DNA from: SMWC01 sp964466315
Lineage (GTDB): Bacteria > Pseudomonadota > Gammaproteobacteria > Steroidobacterales > Rariloculaceae
Assembly: GCA_964466315.1 (NCBI GenBank)
Contig: CAYXNS010000045.1
Span: 1 to 20,631 of the forward strand
Reading direction: 5' to 3'
Length of the DNA stretch: 20,631 nt
The position numbers and the translations under genes are program-made. Below, piece by piece: positions 7,287-14,558 of the stretch. The stretch's first letter is position 1. Each line of letters starts with the position of its first letter. Below the pieces are notes generated by a model that saw only the letters and a list, made by a program, of their open reading frames with translations, ran no database searches and was not told where the DNA came from.

Positions 7287-8321
7287 ATGAACAACGAAAT
7301 TAGAGGCGCCGGTATCACGATCGCGTTCGCGCTTGTCGCGTTGCCGATCTCGGTATCCGGCCACCACTCAACGACCGAATACGACCAGACGTCCGTCGTG
7401 GAGATCGAAGGCGAGGTCATCAACGTCTTCTGGAGAAACCCGCACGTGCTGCTGGAGGTTTCGACCACGACGCCCGACGGTGAAACGGTGAGTTGGGATC
7501 TCGAGGGCGCCGCGCTCAGTTCGCAGCGCCGGCGCGGCGTGACCGCGGATCTCGTCAATTCCGGCGACCGCGTGCGTGTTGCCGGGTTCGCTTCGACACG
7601 ACGAGACCGCCATATGCTCGCCGAGCATCTGCTTCTGCCGAGCGGGACCGAGCTGTTGCTCGGTTCTGCGCGCGAAACGCGCTGGTCGGAGTCGGAAGTC
7701 GGCAGCAGCGCGTGGATCGTGGATCCTGCGAAAGCGACGGCGGCGGAGGGTGATGGCATCTTTCGGGTTTGGAGCCGCGGGCCCGGTATTTGGCCGTGGT
7801 ACTTTCGCGAGCCCGACGAGCTTGAGCTGACCGATTCAGCCTTGGCTGTCGCGCGGGCATTCAACCAGTTCGAGGACAATCCCTTGCTCGATTGCACAGC
7901 GCCGGGCATGCCCGCGCTCATGGGAAATCCCTACCCGATGGAATTCGTCGCGGTCGATGGCGCGATCGAAGCTCGATTCGAGGAGTTCGACGTGGTCCGG
8001 GCCATCCATCTCGCCGATATCGATGCCGCGGACGCGGCGCCTTCGCCGTTGGGCTATTCGATCGGACGCTGGGAGGGAGATACCCTGGTCGTCGAGACGT
8101 CCAGAATCAACTGGCCGCACTTCGGCCGGATCGGCGTGCCGCAGAGCGAGGTGGTCGAAGTTCTCGAGCGCTTCACGGTTAGCGACAATGGCGCGAGGCT
8201 CGACTACGAGTTGACGATCGAGGACCCGGCGACGTTACTCCAGCCTTTCACTTGGCAAGCGCACTGGGTCTGGCGGCCGGGTGAAGAAGTCAATCGCTAT
8301 CAGTGTACAGTGGCGGAATAG
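7287..8321 (+). CDS. Secreted fusion: DUF6152-like domain joined to the domain of the 1760-2809 protein
   Basis: ATG 7287 is chosen because GGAGGAGAGGA lies immediately upstream and the product then starts with a signal peptide cut near VSG-HHS; the much longer open frame upstream is not coding in this phase. Residues 26-125 (HHSTTEYDQTSVVEIEGE, then VINVFWRNPHVLLEV and the GDRVRVAGFAS strand) form a DUF6152-like domain. Residues 156-344 match the protein at 1760-2809: a shared GYSIGRWEGDTLVVETSRIN block (256-275), a preceding NPLLDC segment (Cys203) and a late Cys340. The C-terminal DUF3471-like part of the 1760 protein is absent. The role is unknown; the fusion argues that the two domains work as one unit in the periplasm. 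Confidence 0.82.
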   Translation: MNNEIRGAGITIAFALVALPISVSGHHSTTEYDQTSVVEIEGEVINVFWRNPHVLLEVSTTTPDGETVSWDLEGAALSSQRRRGVTADLVNSGDRVRVAGFASTRRDRHMLAEHLLLPSGTELLLGSARETRWSESEVGSSAWIVDPAKATAAEGDGIFRVWSRGPGIWPWYFREPDELELTDSALAVARAFNQFEDNPLLDCTAPGMPALMGNPYPMEFVAVDGAIEARFEEFDVVRAIHLADIDAADAAPSPLGYSIGRWEGDTLVVETSRINWPHFGRIGVPQSEVVEVLERFTVSDNGARLDYELTIEDPATLLQPFTWQAHWVWRPGEEVNRYQCTVAE

Positions 8322-8329
8322 AGGCAATC

Positions 8330-8686
8330 ATGCAAGACGATGAGAAGCCTGAAGGCATAAACTGCAGGGGATTCCTGGCCGGGGGCGACGGCCGCTGGGC
8401 TGGCCACCGTGCCGCTGTCCAAGACACCGAAAGTCACGGCGCAAGAGGGAGGCCGATGTCGCGGTACGTTCGGCAGTGCTACCGAACGCTGTCGATGCCG
8501 CCATGGAGCGCGAAGTACCGGACGGCTATACGGATGTGCAGGCCGCGAACTACTTTGTCGCTCATCCCGGCTTATTCGCCGAACGTGATGAGCGACACGC
8601 AACTGGAATCGATCTACGATTATATGTGCGTGATACCCGAGCCATCGACAGCCGAGGACATCCCCCCGCTGCGCGACCTTCGCTGA
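8330..8686 (+). pseudogene. Broken Tat-exported cytochrome c-like gene
   Basis: An ATG 8 bases after the preceding stop opens a frame reading EGINCRGFLAG, which looks like a Tat signal (NRRGFLAG) with its first arginine changed to Cys. At a run of five G (8381-8385) the sensible sequence jumps to the next frame as ATAAGLATVPLSKTPKVTAQ, which would complete a normal Tat peptide. Further on the original frame again looks like protein: MPPWSAKY, then LIPAYSPNVMSDTQLESIYDYM and VIPEPSTAEDIPPL, resembling the axial-Met and C-terminal helix region of small c-type cytochromes. No CxxCH motif remains. I read this as a decayed gene with at least two frame changes and probably a deletion. The frame is otherwise open, so a short live product cannot be excluded. 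Confidence 0.5.
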
Positions 8687-8747
8687 TCGCAGAGAGGGAC
8701 CCGGTCCATTTATCGTGGAGATCGCGATGAGGGCGTCGTCGCCGTAG

Positions 8748-8834
8748 GAAGTAAAGGGGTCAGATCCCTTTTTTCCGAAAACAAGTAGAGACTGGAACGA
8801 CCTTGCGAAAAAAGGAATCTGACCCCTTTACTTC
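8748..8834. repeat. 28-bp inverted repeat, GGGGTCAGA-type REP palindrome
   Basis: Arms 8748-8775 and 8807-8834 pair at 27 of 28 positions (mismatch C8766/A8816) around a 31-base spacer. The core AAAGGGGTCAGAT followed by CCCTTTTTTC is a sequence type that recurs in many proteobacterial genomes and is, from memory, often associated with REP-associated tyrosine transposases. No such transposase is in the window. The right arm ends inside the stop codon of the - strand PQQ dehydrogenase gene (TGA at 8833-8835). A transcript of that gene would form the hairpin directly after its stop, so the element may serve as its terminator or 3' stabiliser, and also separate it from the convergent + strand genes. 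Confidence 0.85.
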
Positions 8835-10923
8835 AGTGGGGTAGTTCCTCGACGACAAAGGCGCTGATATCGTGAATCTGCTCCGGCGTAAATGCGGCAC
8901 CGAAGGGCGGCATAGCCTCTAGTCCTTCTCGCACCTGCCGCATGACGCTAGCGAGATTCGTCGCCGCGGTCAGTGCGACGCCGCCGGCGCCGCCTTCACC
9001 TGTCGCCCCATGGCAAAAGGAACAAGCACCGCCATACAGTGTCCCGCCGTTCGTGATATCCGCGATACGGTCAGCGGTGGCTGTAAATTCGGGCGCCTCC
9101 GTAGCCGGAACAATTTCGTTGAGTGACCCGCCCAGCGAGAACAGCCAGACGCTATCACCGCGCGTGGACCCCGCGAAGAGATTACCGGCGGAGTAAGCAA
9201 CAACGTACTGTTGGCCGTTGCGCTCGAAGGTGCTCACAGGCGAGTTCATGCCTGCGCCGGTCTGAAATTCCCAAAGCAGCGAGCCGTCGCTCGAGTCAAG
9301 GGCAGTCAGACGGCCGTCGTTGCGGCCGAGAAAGATCAAGCCGCCCGCGGTTGCGAGCGAGCCACTGTAGCATCGGTCGGAGAGACGCTGCTGCCAGACG
9401 ATTCGGTTGGTGTGCATGTCCATGGCCACGAAGACACCGGATACGTGAAACGGCACAGTACCGAATTCGCCGCCCAGAAATCTTTCGCCCTGCTGCGGCG
9501 GGAGCGGTTCCGCTTCATTGCCCCCCTTGAAGAAAGACATGCGGTCCGTCGCGCAGATAAACATGTGTCCTGTCGCGGGATCGTACGAACTGCCGGGCCA
9601 ATTGGCGCCCCCGTTGTGGCTGGGCTTGATTACGGCCCCTTCGGTCCAGAACGGCGTGAAGATCCGGCCTTGATTGACGAGCGGCGGATAACCTTCGGGG
9701 CCGATATCCACGTGCTGCGGTACGAACGCATCGCCGATCGGAAAGGGTTGCGTAGCGGCTGTTGCTTGGCGAGGCTCCTGCGGCACGGCCCGTTCCTCGA
9801 TACCGATTAACGGTTCACCCGTCTCTCGATCTAGGATATAGACCCAGCCTGTCTTGCTGGGCTCCGCCGCCGCCCGCCGCATCTCGCCGTCGATCTCGAT
9901 ATCGAACAACAGCACGGGGCTTGGGGCGTCGTAGTCCCAGATGTCATGGTGCACTTGCTGAAAGTGCCAGCGGTACTCCCCGGTATGTCCATCGACGGCA
10001 ACGATCGAGGTCGTGAACAGGTTATCGCCGGCCCGGATATTGCCGTTGAAGTCGGGGCCCGGATTACCGGTCGAGAAGTAGACGAGGTCCAGCGCCGGAT
10101 CGACGGCCGGTGTTTGCCAAACCGTCCCGCCGCCGTAGAGATAGACGTCATTATCCTGCGGCCAGGTGTCGTGCCCGATCTCACCCGGACCGGGAACGGT
10201 ATAGAAAGTCCAGCTCAGCGATCCGTCATCGGCGTCGTACGCCTTGACGCGGCCGCGTACACCGAATTCCGCTCCTGCGAATCCGGTAATGACGAGCCCG
10301 TCGTAATACAACGGCGCGCTCGTGATGCTGAAGCCCTCCTCCCAACGCTCGGTCTGCGTCGACCAGGCGATCGCACCCGTACGCTGATCGAGCGCGACGA
10401 GCTTACCGTCGAGTTGACCGACAAAGACCTTGCCTTCGCCGAGGGCGACGCCACGGTTCGTCCAACCGCAGCAGATCGTGTCGATCGCTTGGTCGAGGTT
10501 CGCTTCGTAACTCCAGAGTGTCTCGCCCGAGTCCACGCTGATCGCGAATACGTCGTCAGCGCCCGTGACGATATAGACGACGCCGTCGTAGACGAGCGGT
10601 TGCGCTTCGCCCGAATACTTGGCTGCGACGCCCGAGCCGCCGAGGCGCGCGCGCCACACGCCTCTCAGGCTAGCGACATTGTCGCGATCGATATCGTCGA
10701 GGGGTGAGTAGCGCTGATTGTAGACATTACCGCCGTTCGTTATCCAATCGGCGGTTGGAAGACTCATGAGGCGCTCGCCGGAGAAAGCCGGCGCGGGATT
10801 GATCTCTGTGACTTGGGCCGAACCGGGACTCGCGTAGACGAAGACCAATGCGGAAAGGGCAGTTGCAGTCGCCAAACGGACCCGGCCGGCGGAGTTGAAC
10901 ATCGGAGACATTGCGGCCCTCAT
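8833..10923 (-). CDS. PQQ-dependent quinohemoprotein alcohol dehydrogenase (PQQ propeller plus C-terminal cytochrome c)
   Basis: The start at 10923 (MRAAMSPMFNS) is chosen because AAGGA lies about 10 bases upstream and a signal peptide follows (cut near SAQ, residue 37); an upstream ATG at 10980 would add 19 basic residues. The 696-residue protein has an eight-bladed PQQ propeller. It shows the vicinal Cys pair 151-152 (TICCGWTNRG) that closes over PQQ, STGNPGPDFNG at 285-294, and HHDIWDYDAPSP at 325-336 with candidate catalytic Asp330. The C-terminal cytochrome has CSFCH (634-638) and a likely axial Met671 (AMPPF). This is the type II quinohemoprotein dehydrogenase layout: periplasmic oxidation of alcohols or aldehydes with electrons passed through heme c. 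It lies beyond a terminator from the cytochrome-propeller operon, so it probably has its own promoter. The substrate is unknown. Confidence 0.92.
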   Translation of the reverse strand: MRAAMSPMFNSAGRVRLATATALSALVFVYASPGSAQVTEINPAPAFSGERLMSLPTADWITNGGNVYNQRYSPLDDIDRDNVASLRGVWRARLGGSGVAAKYSGEAQPLVYDGVVYIVTGADDVFAISVDSGETLWSYEANLDQAIDTICCGWTNRGVALGEGKVFVGQLDGKLVALDQRTGAIAWSTQTERWEEGFSITSAPLYYDGLVITGFAGAEFGVRGRVKAYDADDGSLSWTFYTVPGPGEIGHDTWPQDNDVYLYGGGTVWQTPAVDPALDLVYFSTGNPGPDFNGNIRAGDNLFTTSIVAVDGHTGEYRWHFQQVHHDIWDYDAPSPVLLFDIEIDGEMRRAAAEPSKTGWVYILDRETGEPLIGIEERAVPQEPRQATAATQPFPIGDAFVPQHVDIGPEGYPPLVNQGRIFTPFWTEGAVIKPSHNGGANWPGSSYDPATGHMFICATDRMSFFKGGNEAEPLPPQQGERFLGGEFGTVPFHVSGVFVAMDMHTNRIVWQQRLSDRCYSGSLATAGGLIFLGRNDGRLTALDSSDGSLLWEFQTGAGMNSPVSTFERNGQQYVVAYSAGNLFAGSTRGDSVWLFSLGGSLNEIVPATEAPEFTATADRIADITNGGTLYGGACSFCHGATGEGGAGGVALTAATNLASVMRQVREGLEAMPPFGAAFTPEQIHDISAFVVEELPH

Positions 10924-11211
10924 CGATCGGTTGTCCTTCTGTTTTATGTTGCGCCGGAGAGGGCGGCCCCGTCTCGACACTTCAGTATCAGCGGTCGATC
11001 ATAAACGATTTGCCGCGGCGGCTGGTAAACATCGCGTGCGCCGCGCCGTATATGCTACGGCTCAATGGTTGCAAGATGGGGCCGAAGAACGAGACGGTAG
11101 TGCTTTACCGTGAAGTTCGAGAACGTGTGAGTGAAGGTCGCCAGTCAGCCGCTCTGGCGAACGACGGAGTTGGACCTGAGCCAAATCCCCCACGTCATAA
11201 TCGACCACGAA
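10924..11211. other. Intergenic region upstream of the PQQ dehydrogenase; no gene supported
   Basis: These 288 bases lie between the dehydrogenase start and the terminator hairpin. A + strand open frame crosses them, but its translation has no recognisable motif, no signal peptide and no ribosome site. Two trivial 6-bp dyads are present (ACGGTA/TACCGT at 11093-11110 and CGCCAG/CTGGCG near 11140-11160). The - strand promoter of the dehydrogenase should lie here, but I see no clear -35/-10 pair. Confidence 0.5.
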
Positions 11212-11257
11212 AAATAAACCGGGTCCCTTTAGATAGCTAAAGGGACCCGGTTTATTT
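11212..11257 (-). terminator. Intrinsic terminator closing the cytochrome-propeller operon
   Basis: The arms 11212-11232 and 11237-11257 are perfectly complementary over 21 bases with a 4-base loop (ATAG). The stem centre is GGGTCCC-rich and its ends are A/T, so on the - strand the hairpin ends TTTATTTTT, the expected U-rich tail. It begins 11 bases after the stop codon at 11269, so it ends the transcript of the - strand operon. On the + strand it also ends in TTTATTT, so it may work in both directions. Confidence 0.9.
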
Positions 11258-11268
11258 CTCGTTGACCC

Positions 11269-12390
11269 TTAGTGGCAGACGTTGTTCGAGAGGCCGATGC
11301 CGAAGGCGCCGATGCCGTTGTTTCCGGCGGAGACGTATTTGATCTCGTGATCTTCGAGGTCGACGATCGCGACTTCGGGGCTGTCCTTGAATGCGACGTA
11401 GGCCGTGCGGCCGTCCACGGAACCCTGAGTGTCCAACGGCGTGTGCCGGAACTCACCGGATTCGACGACAGCCTTGCGCACGTTGTCGTAGACGTAGAAA
11501 TTCCGATTCTCCGAGCTCGCCAGCAGATTCATGCGATCGAAACGGCCGACCGTGACGAGATCGACGCCCTCACCGATGACGGTATCTTCAAATGGTTCGA
11601 AACGATGCTGATCGATCGAGACGAAGCGCCCGGTCTCTTTATCCATCATGTAGAGGAAGACGCCTTCCGGGGTCGTGTAGGGTCGCGCCGGCGAGTTGCC
11701 GACATGGAAGGTTTGGTAGACCACCTTCGAGAACGCGTTGAGGCTGTAGACCTCGCCCGTGCTGCTATTCGCCACATAGACGTAGCGGCCATCGAGGCTG
11801 CGGCTCGGTGAGGACAATGTCTGCCCCTCGAGATCGGTTACGGGCATCTCGAACGTGCGTTTGGTATTCGTATCGATGAGGCCGATCGACCCCGTCCGGC
11901 TGTTGCTGTAGTAGATATCGACCTCGTTCGGATCGAACAGGACATCACTCGTGGGAGGGAAGTCCTCCAGCGCGAACATGATGTCGGCCGCGTAGGGGGA
12001 GAACAGCACGAAGCCGCCGTCCTCATTGTCCGAGAACCCGATTTTCGATCCCGACGTATCGAGAACCATGTGCCGCGGAGCTATCGGCAGCTCGATCTCC
12101 TTCGCGAGTTCCTTGCTCCTCAGGTCGTACACGCTGACGAGCCGGCGTTCTATGTTCGTGTAGACGAGAACGGGAGCGTAGGGCGTCGCTATCAGATCGT
12201 CGACGGGATACTTCGTTTCGATTCGATAGATCGCTTCCTCGTCGATGAGGTCGACGACATCGATGACGTTGTCGGTTGCATCGGCGACGAACATCAGCCG
12301 CAGGGGATTTGAGATATCGACCTGTGCGAATGCGGTCCCGGAGATAAAAACCGATGCGGTAATCACGAGTGAATCAAGTAGTCTGTTCAT
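11269..12390 (-). CDS. Secreted YVTN/YncE-like beta-propeller protein
   Basis: ATG 12390 gives a 373-residue protein with a clear signal peptide (MNRLLDSLVITASVFISGTA, cut near FAQ). Starting further upstream would lose it and overlap the preceding gene. Repeats of about 40-50 residues with strands such as LMFVADATDNVIDVVDL, IGLIDTNTKRTFEMPV, GRYVYVANSSTGEVYSLN and TAYVAFKDSPEVAIVDLEDH are typical of YVTN-type seven-bladed propellers. The only cysteine in the whole protein is the penultimate residue (ending SNNVCH), an unusual Cys-His terminus. It starts 26 bases after the CcdA-like gene and is the last gene before the terminator, so it is co-transcribed with the cytochrome-propeller, SCO1 and CcdA-like genes. 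Possible roles are a scaffold, a substrate-binding unit or a metallochaperone for the set. No enzymatic motif is seen. Confidence 0.8.
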   Translation of the reverse strand: MNRLLDSLVITASVFISGTAFAQVDISNPLRLMFVADATDNVIDVVDLIDEEAIYRIETKYPVDDLIATPYAPVLVYTNIERRLVSVYDLRSKELAKEIELPIAPRHMVLDTSGSKIGFSDNEDGGFVLFSPYAADIMFALEDFPPTSDVLFDPNEVDIYYSNSRTGSIGLIDTNTKRTFEMPVTDLEGQTLSSPSRSLDGRYVYVANSSTGEVYSLNAFSKVVYQTFHVGNSPARPYTTPEGVFLYMMDKETGRFVSIDQHRFEPFEDTVIGEGVDLVTVGRFDRMNLLASSENRNFYVYDNVRKAVVESGEFRHTPLDTQGSVDGRTAYVAFKDSPEVAIVDLEDHEIKYVSAGNNGIGAFGIGLSNNVCH

Positions 12391-12416
12391 GACCGGCAGG
12401 AACGCTCCGTTAGTGC

Positions 12417-13778
12417 CTATGACAATCCCAGATAGGGATAAATCATATCGCTGACGGTGTGGAAGTTGTCCGTGATCAGGATCAGGCCGAACGTTACGAT
12501 GACGGCCATACTCGCGTAGCTCAGAGGCTTGGCGTTTCTGGCGAGAAACACCAGGATGCTGTCGATCCTGGTGATGTAGTAAGCGGACAGTAGAAACGGT
12601 ATCGCTACGCCGATCGAGAACGTCAGCATGATGCCCGCGCCGATCGTCGCGCTGCCGATTGCGCCGACATAGACAATGAGCGTTGCGACGATGGCGCCGC
12701 CGAAACAGGCCGTACAGCCCAGTGTGTAACCTATCGACGCCAGCAACGTTCCGGCTACATCGCGCGTCCTGAGACTGTCCATCACCTTGCGGTCCGGAAT
12801 CCGGCACGCGAACTCGCGTGTACCGCGCAGGCCGACCCACAGTCCCAACAGGATTACGATTACACCCGACACAACGGCGACCGTTCGGCTGTACTCGGCG
12901 AATAACAGCTGCGCTTGATGGCCGATCGCGCCGATCATCGCGCCCGCCAGAGCGTACAACAGCGTAAAACCGAGGACGAAAGCCACGGCGATCTGGGTAA
13001 TCTTGCGCCTGATCACGGGCGTGAGTTGGCGAGCATCGGCGGTGGTCTGCCCCGGCACGGTCGAGAATCCCGCGATCACGCCGCCGAAGATTACGACGAG
13101 CTGCAGCAGGCAGGGTGTGAGCACGGATGAGAGCAGCCCGGCTCCGAGGGCCAACATGGCGACGGGTGTAATGTCGGTACGGGACTTGAGTTCTTCGGGC
13201 AGCGTGTAAGGTGCGTCCCAGCTGCCGACGAAGGTCATGTCGCGCAGGCTGCCGAGATAGGGATTGGATACGTACAGGCGAAGGCGCCCGGCCGATTCGA
13301 AATCGATGAGATTGCCGTCCGGATCCCGTTTCGAGAAACTGTAGACGCTGACCCGGTGATGCTCGACGGTGGTCGGGCCGTCCGCGATTTCAGGGTAGTA
13401 GATTTCCTCACCCACGCGCAGCGTAGCGCTCGGAACCGTGGGCGGGAGATCGCCGCGGTGAATCGTCTCAGCGACGAAAAAGATCAAGTTTCTGTCCGGG
13501 CGGAGATTACCGACGATCGCGGCCCGGTCGACATATTGAAAATACTCGTCACTCGCGAGTGTGGCGACGATCTCCAGGTCGGGCGTGTAGATGAGCCGGC
13601 GAGTCAGGTACTGGGAGACGTTTCCGGCTTTGATCATGCGGCTGTCGTCACCGACATTGCGCAAGAGTTGCTGTCCCTGGACGAAATACGGCATGACGAG
13701 CCACGACGACGCGATGACCAGACCGACAAACAGCAACGCGCCGAGCTTCAGCGGGTTTATGCGATTGACGGTTTCCAC
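12417..13778 (-). CDS. CcdA/DsbD-like membrane thiol transporter with N-terminal periplasmic domain
   Basis: The product has 453 residues. After one N-terminal helix (about 11-33) comes a roughly 170-residue hydrophilic, probably periplasmic part, then about six helices from residue 205 to the end. The membrane part follows the CcdA/DsbD pattern: GLLSSVLTPCLLQLVV at 214-229 (Pro222-Cys223) in the first core helix, and GYTLGCTACFGGAIV at 350-364 (Cys355, Cys358) in the fourth. These place paired cysteines for passing reducing power across the membrane. The first motif has Q where CcdA has the second proline, and the second is CTAC rather than PC. The N-terminal domain has no cysteine, unlike DsbD alpha. 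AGGAA precedes the ATG. The gene starts 33 bases after SCO1, whose CxxxC is a plausible client, as are apocytochromes. Confidence 0.82.
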   Translation of the reverse strand: METVNRINPLKLGALLFVGLVIASSWLVMPYFVQGQQLLRNVGDDSRMIKAGNVSQYLTRRLIYTPDLEIVATLASDEYFQYVDRAAIVGNLRPDRNLIFFVAETIHRGDLPPTVPSATLRVGEEIYYPEIADGPTTVEHHRVSVYSFSKRDPDGNLIDFESAGRLRLYVSNPYLGSLRDMTFVGSWDAPYTLPEELKSRTDITPVAMLALGAGLLSSVLTPCLLQLVVIFGGVIAGFSTVPGQTTADARQLTPVIRRKITQIAVAFVLGFTLLYALAGAMIGAIGHQAQLLFAEYSRTVAVVSGVIVILLGLWVGLRGTREFACRIPDRKVMDSLRTRDVAGTLLASIGYTLGCTACFGGAIVATLIVYVGAIGSATIGAGIMLTFSIGVAIPFLLSAYYITRIDSILVFLARNAKPLSYASMAVIVTFGLILITDNFHTVSDMIYPYLGLS

Positions 13779-13811
13779 ATCGATTCCTGTGTGTCCGGTC
13801 GTATCCGAACG

Positions 13812-14447
13812 CTACTGTATCGCCTCGAGCAGGGTCTCCGGAGAACTCGTGAACGTGAGTACATCCGTAAGCTCACCTGCGGGATTGATCACGTAGACGT
13901 TAGCCGTATGCTGCACCGTGTAATTGCTCTGAGTCTTCGTTACGGCATAGCTAACCTTGAAGTTTGCCGCAGCGGTGTTCACCTGTGCGTGGTCGCCGGT
14001 CAGGCCTATCATGCTGGCGCCGAAATTAGAGGCGTAGTTATCGGTCACCTCCGGCGAGTCACGTTCGGTGTCGACGCTGACGAATATCCCCACGGCGTCG
14101 GCGTCCGTCATGCTCAAGGCCTTGCCCATATTCAAGGCCATCATCGGGCAGATATGAGTGCAGTTCGTGAAGCCGAAGCCGAGTAGGAGGTAGCGACCGA
14201 GAAAATCCTCGTCCGTAACGATATTGCCGTCTCGATCGAGTAGTTCGAAGTCGACGACGATGCCATGCGAATTCATGCTATCGAGCGAATCGTGGTTGGC
14301 CGTATCCGAAGCGGGCATCGCAGCGGCGGTCGCGTGACCGGCATGAGCTGCCACCTCGTGACTTTCAGGCTGTGATAACGTCGAGGCGCCCACGCATAAG
14401 CTGCAGACGACTGCAATGACCTTGGATAATGCCTGTATGCGGTTCAT
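13812..14447 (-). CDS. SCO1/SenC-family copper chaperone / thiol oxidoreductase
   Basis: The 211-residue product has a signal peptide (about 1-25), a His/Met-rich linker (residues 30-61, with HEVAAHAGHATAAAMP) and a thioredoxin-like SCO domain. The copper ligands are in place: Cys96 and Cys100 in GFTNCTHICPMM and His180 in YTVQHTANVYVI. DTERDSPEVT is the usual SCO loop. SCO proteins deliver copper to the CuA centre of cytochrome oxidase, or keep its cysteines reduced, and related ones mature other periplasmic copper proteins. No cytochrome oxidase subunit is in the window; the neighbours are cytochrome-propeller proteins upstream and a CcdA-like reductant transporter 33 bases downstream. This points to maturation of a periplasmic redox enzyme. 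The extra His/Met linker may bind copper. Confidence 0.93.
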   Translation of the reverse strand: MNRIQALSKVIAVVCSLCVGASTLSQPESHEVAAHAGHATAAAMPASDTANHDSLDSMNSHGIVVDFELLDRDGNIVTDEDFLGRYLLLGFGFTNCTHICPMMALNMGKALSMTDADAVGIFVSVDTERDSPEVTDNYASNFGASMIGLTGDHAQVNTAAANFKVSYAVTKTQSNYTVQHTANVYVINPAGELTDVLTFTSSPETLLEAIQ

Positions 14448-14558
14448 AATCGTGTCGTAATCCCCTGGAACCTTAGACGCAATCGAGCGTTTCGGGTTCC
14501 TGGAATCACATGCCGGCCAGTCGCGGCGGCGGCCGAGAGACGCCGTCCGGCACCCAGT

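Noticed and set aside
9946..10707. 253-codon open frame on the + strand inside the PQQ dehydrogenase gene
   Set aside because: It is antisense to a well supported gene, with composition typical of shadow frames and no ribosome site.
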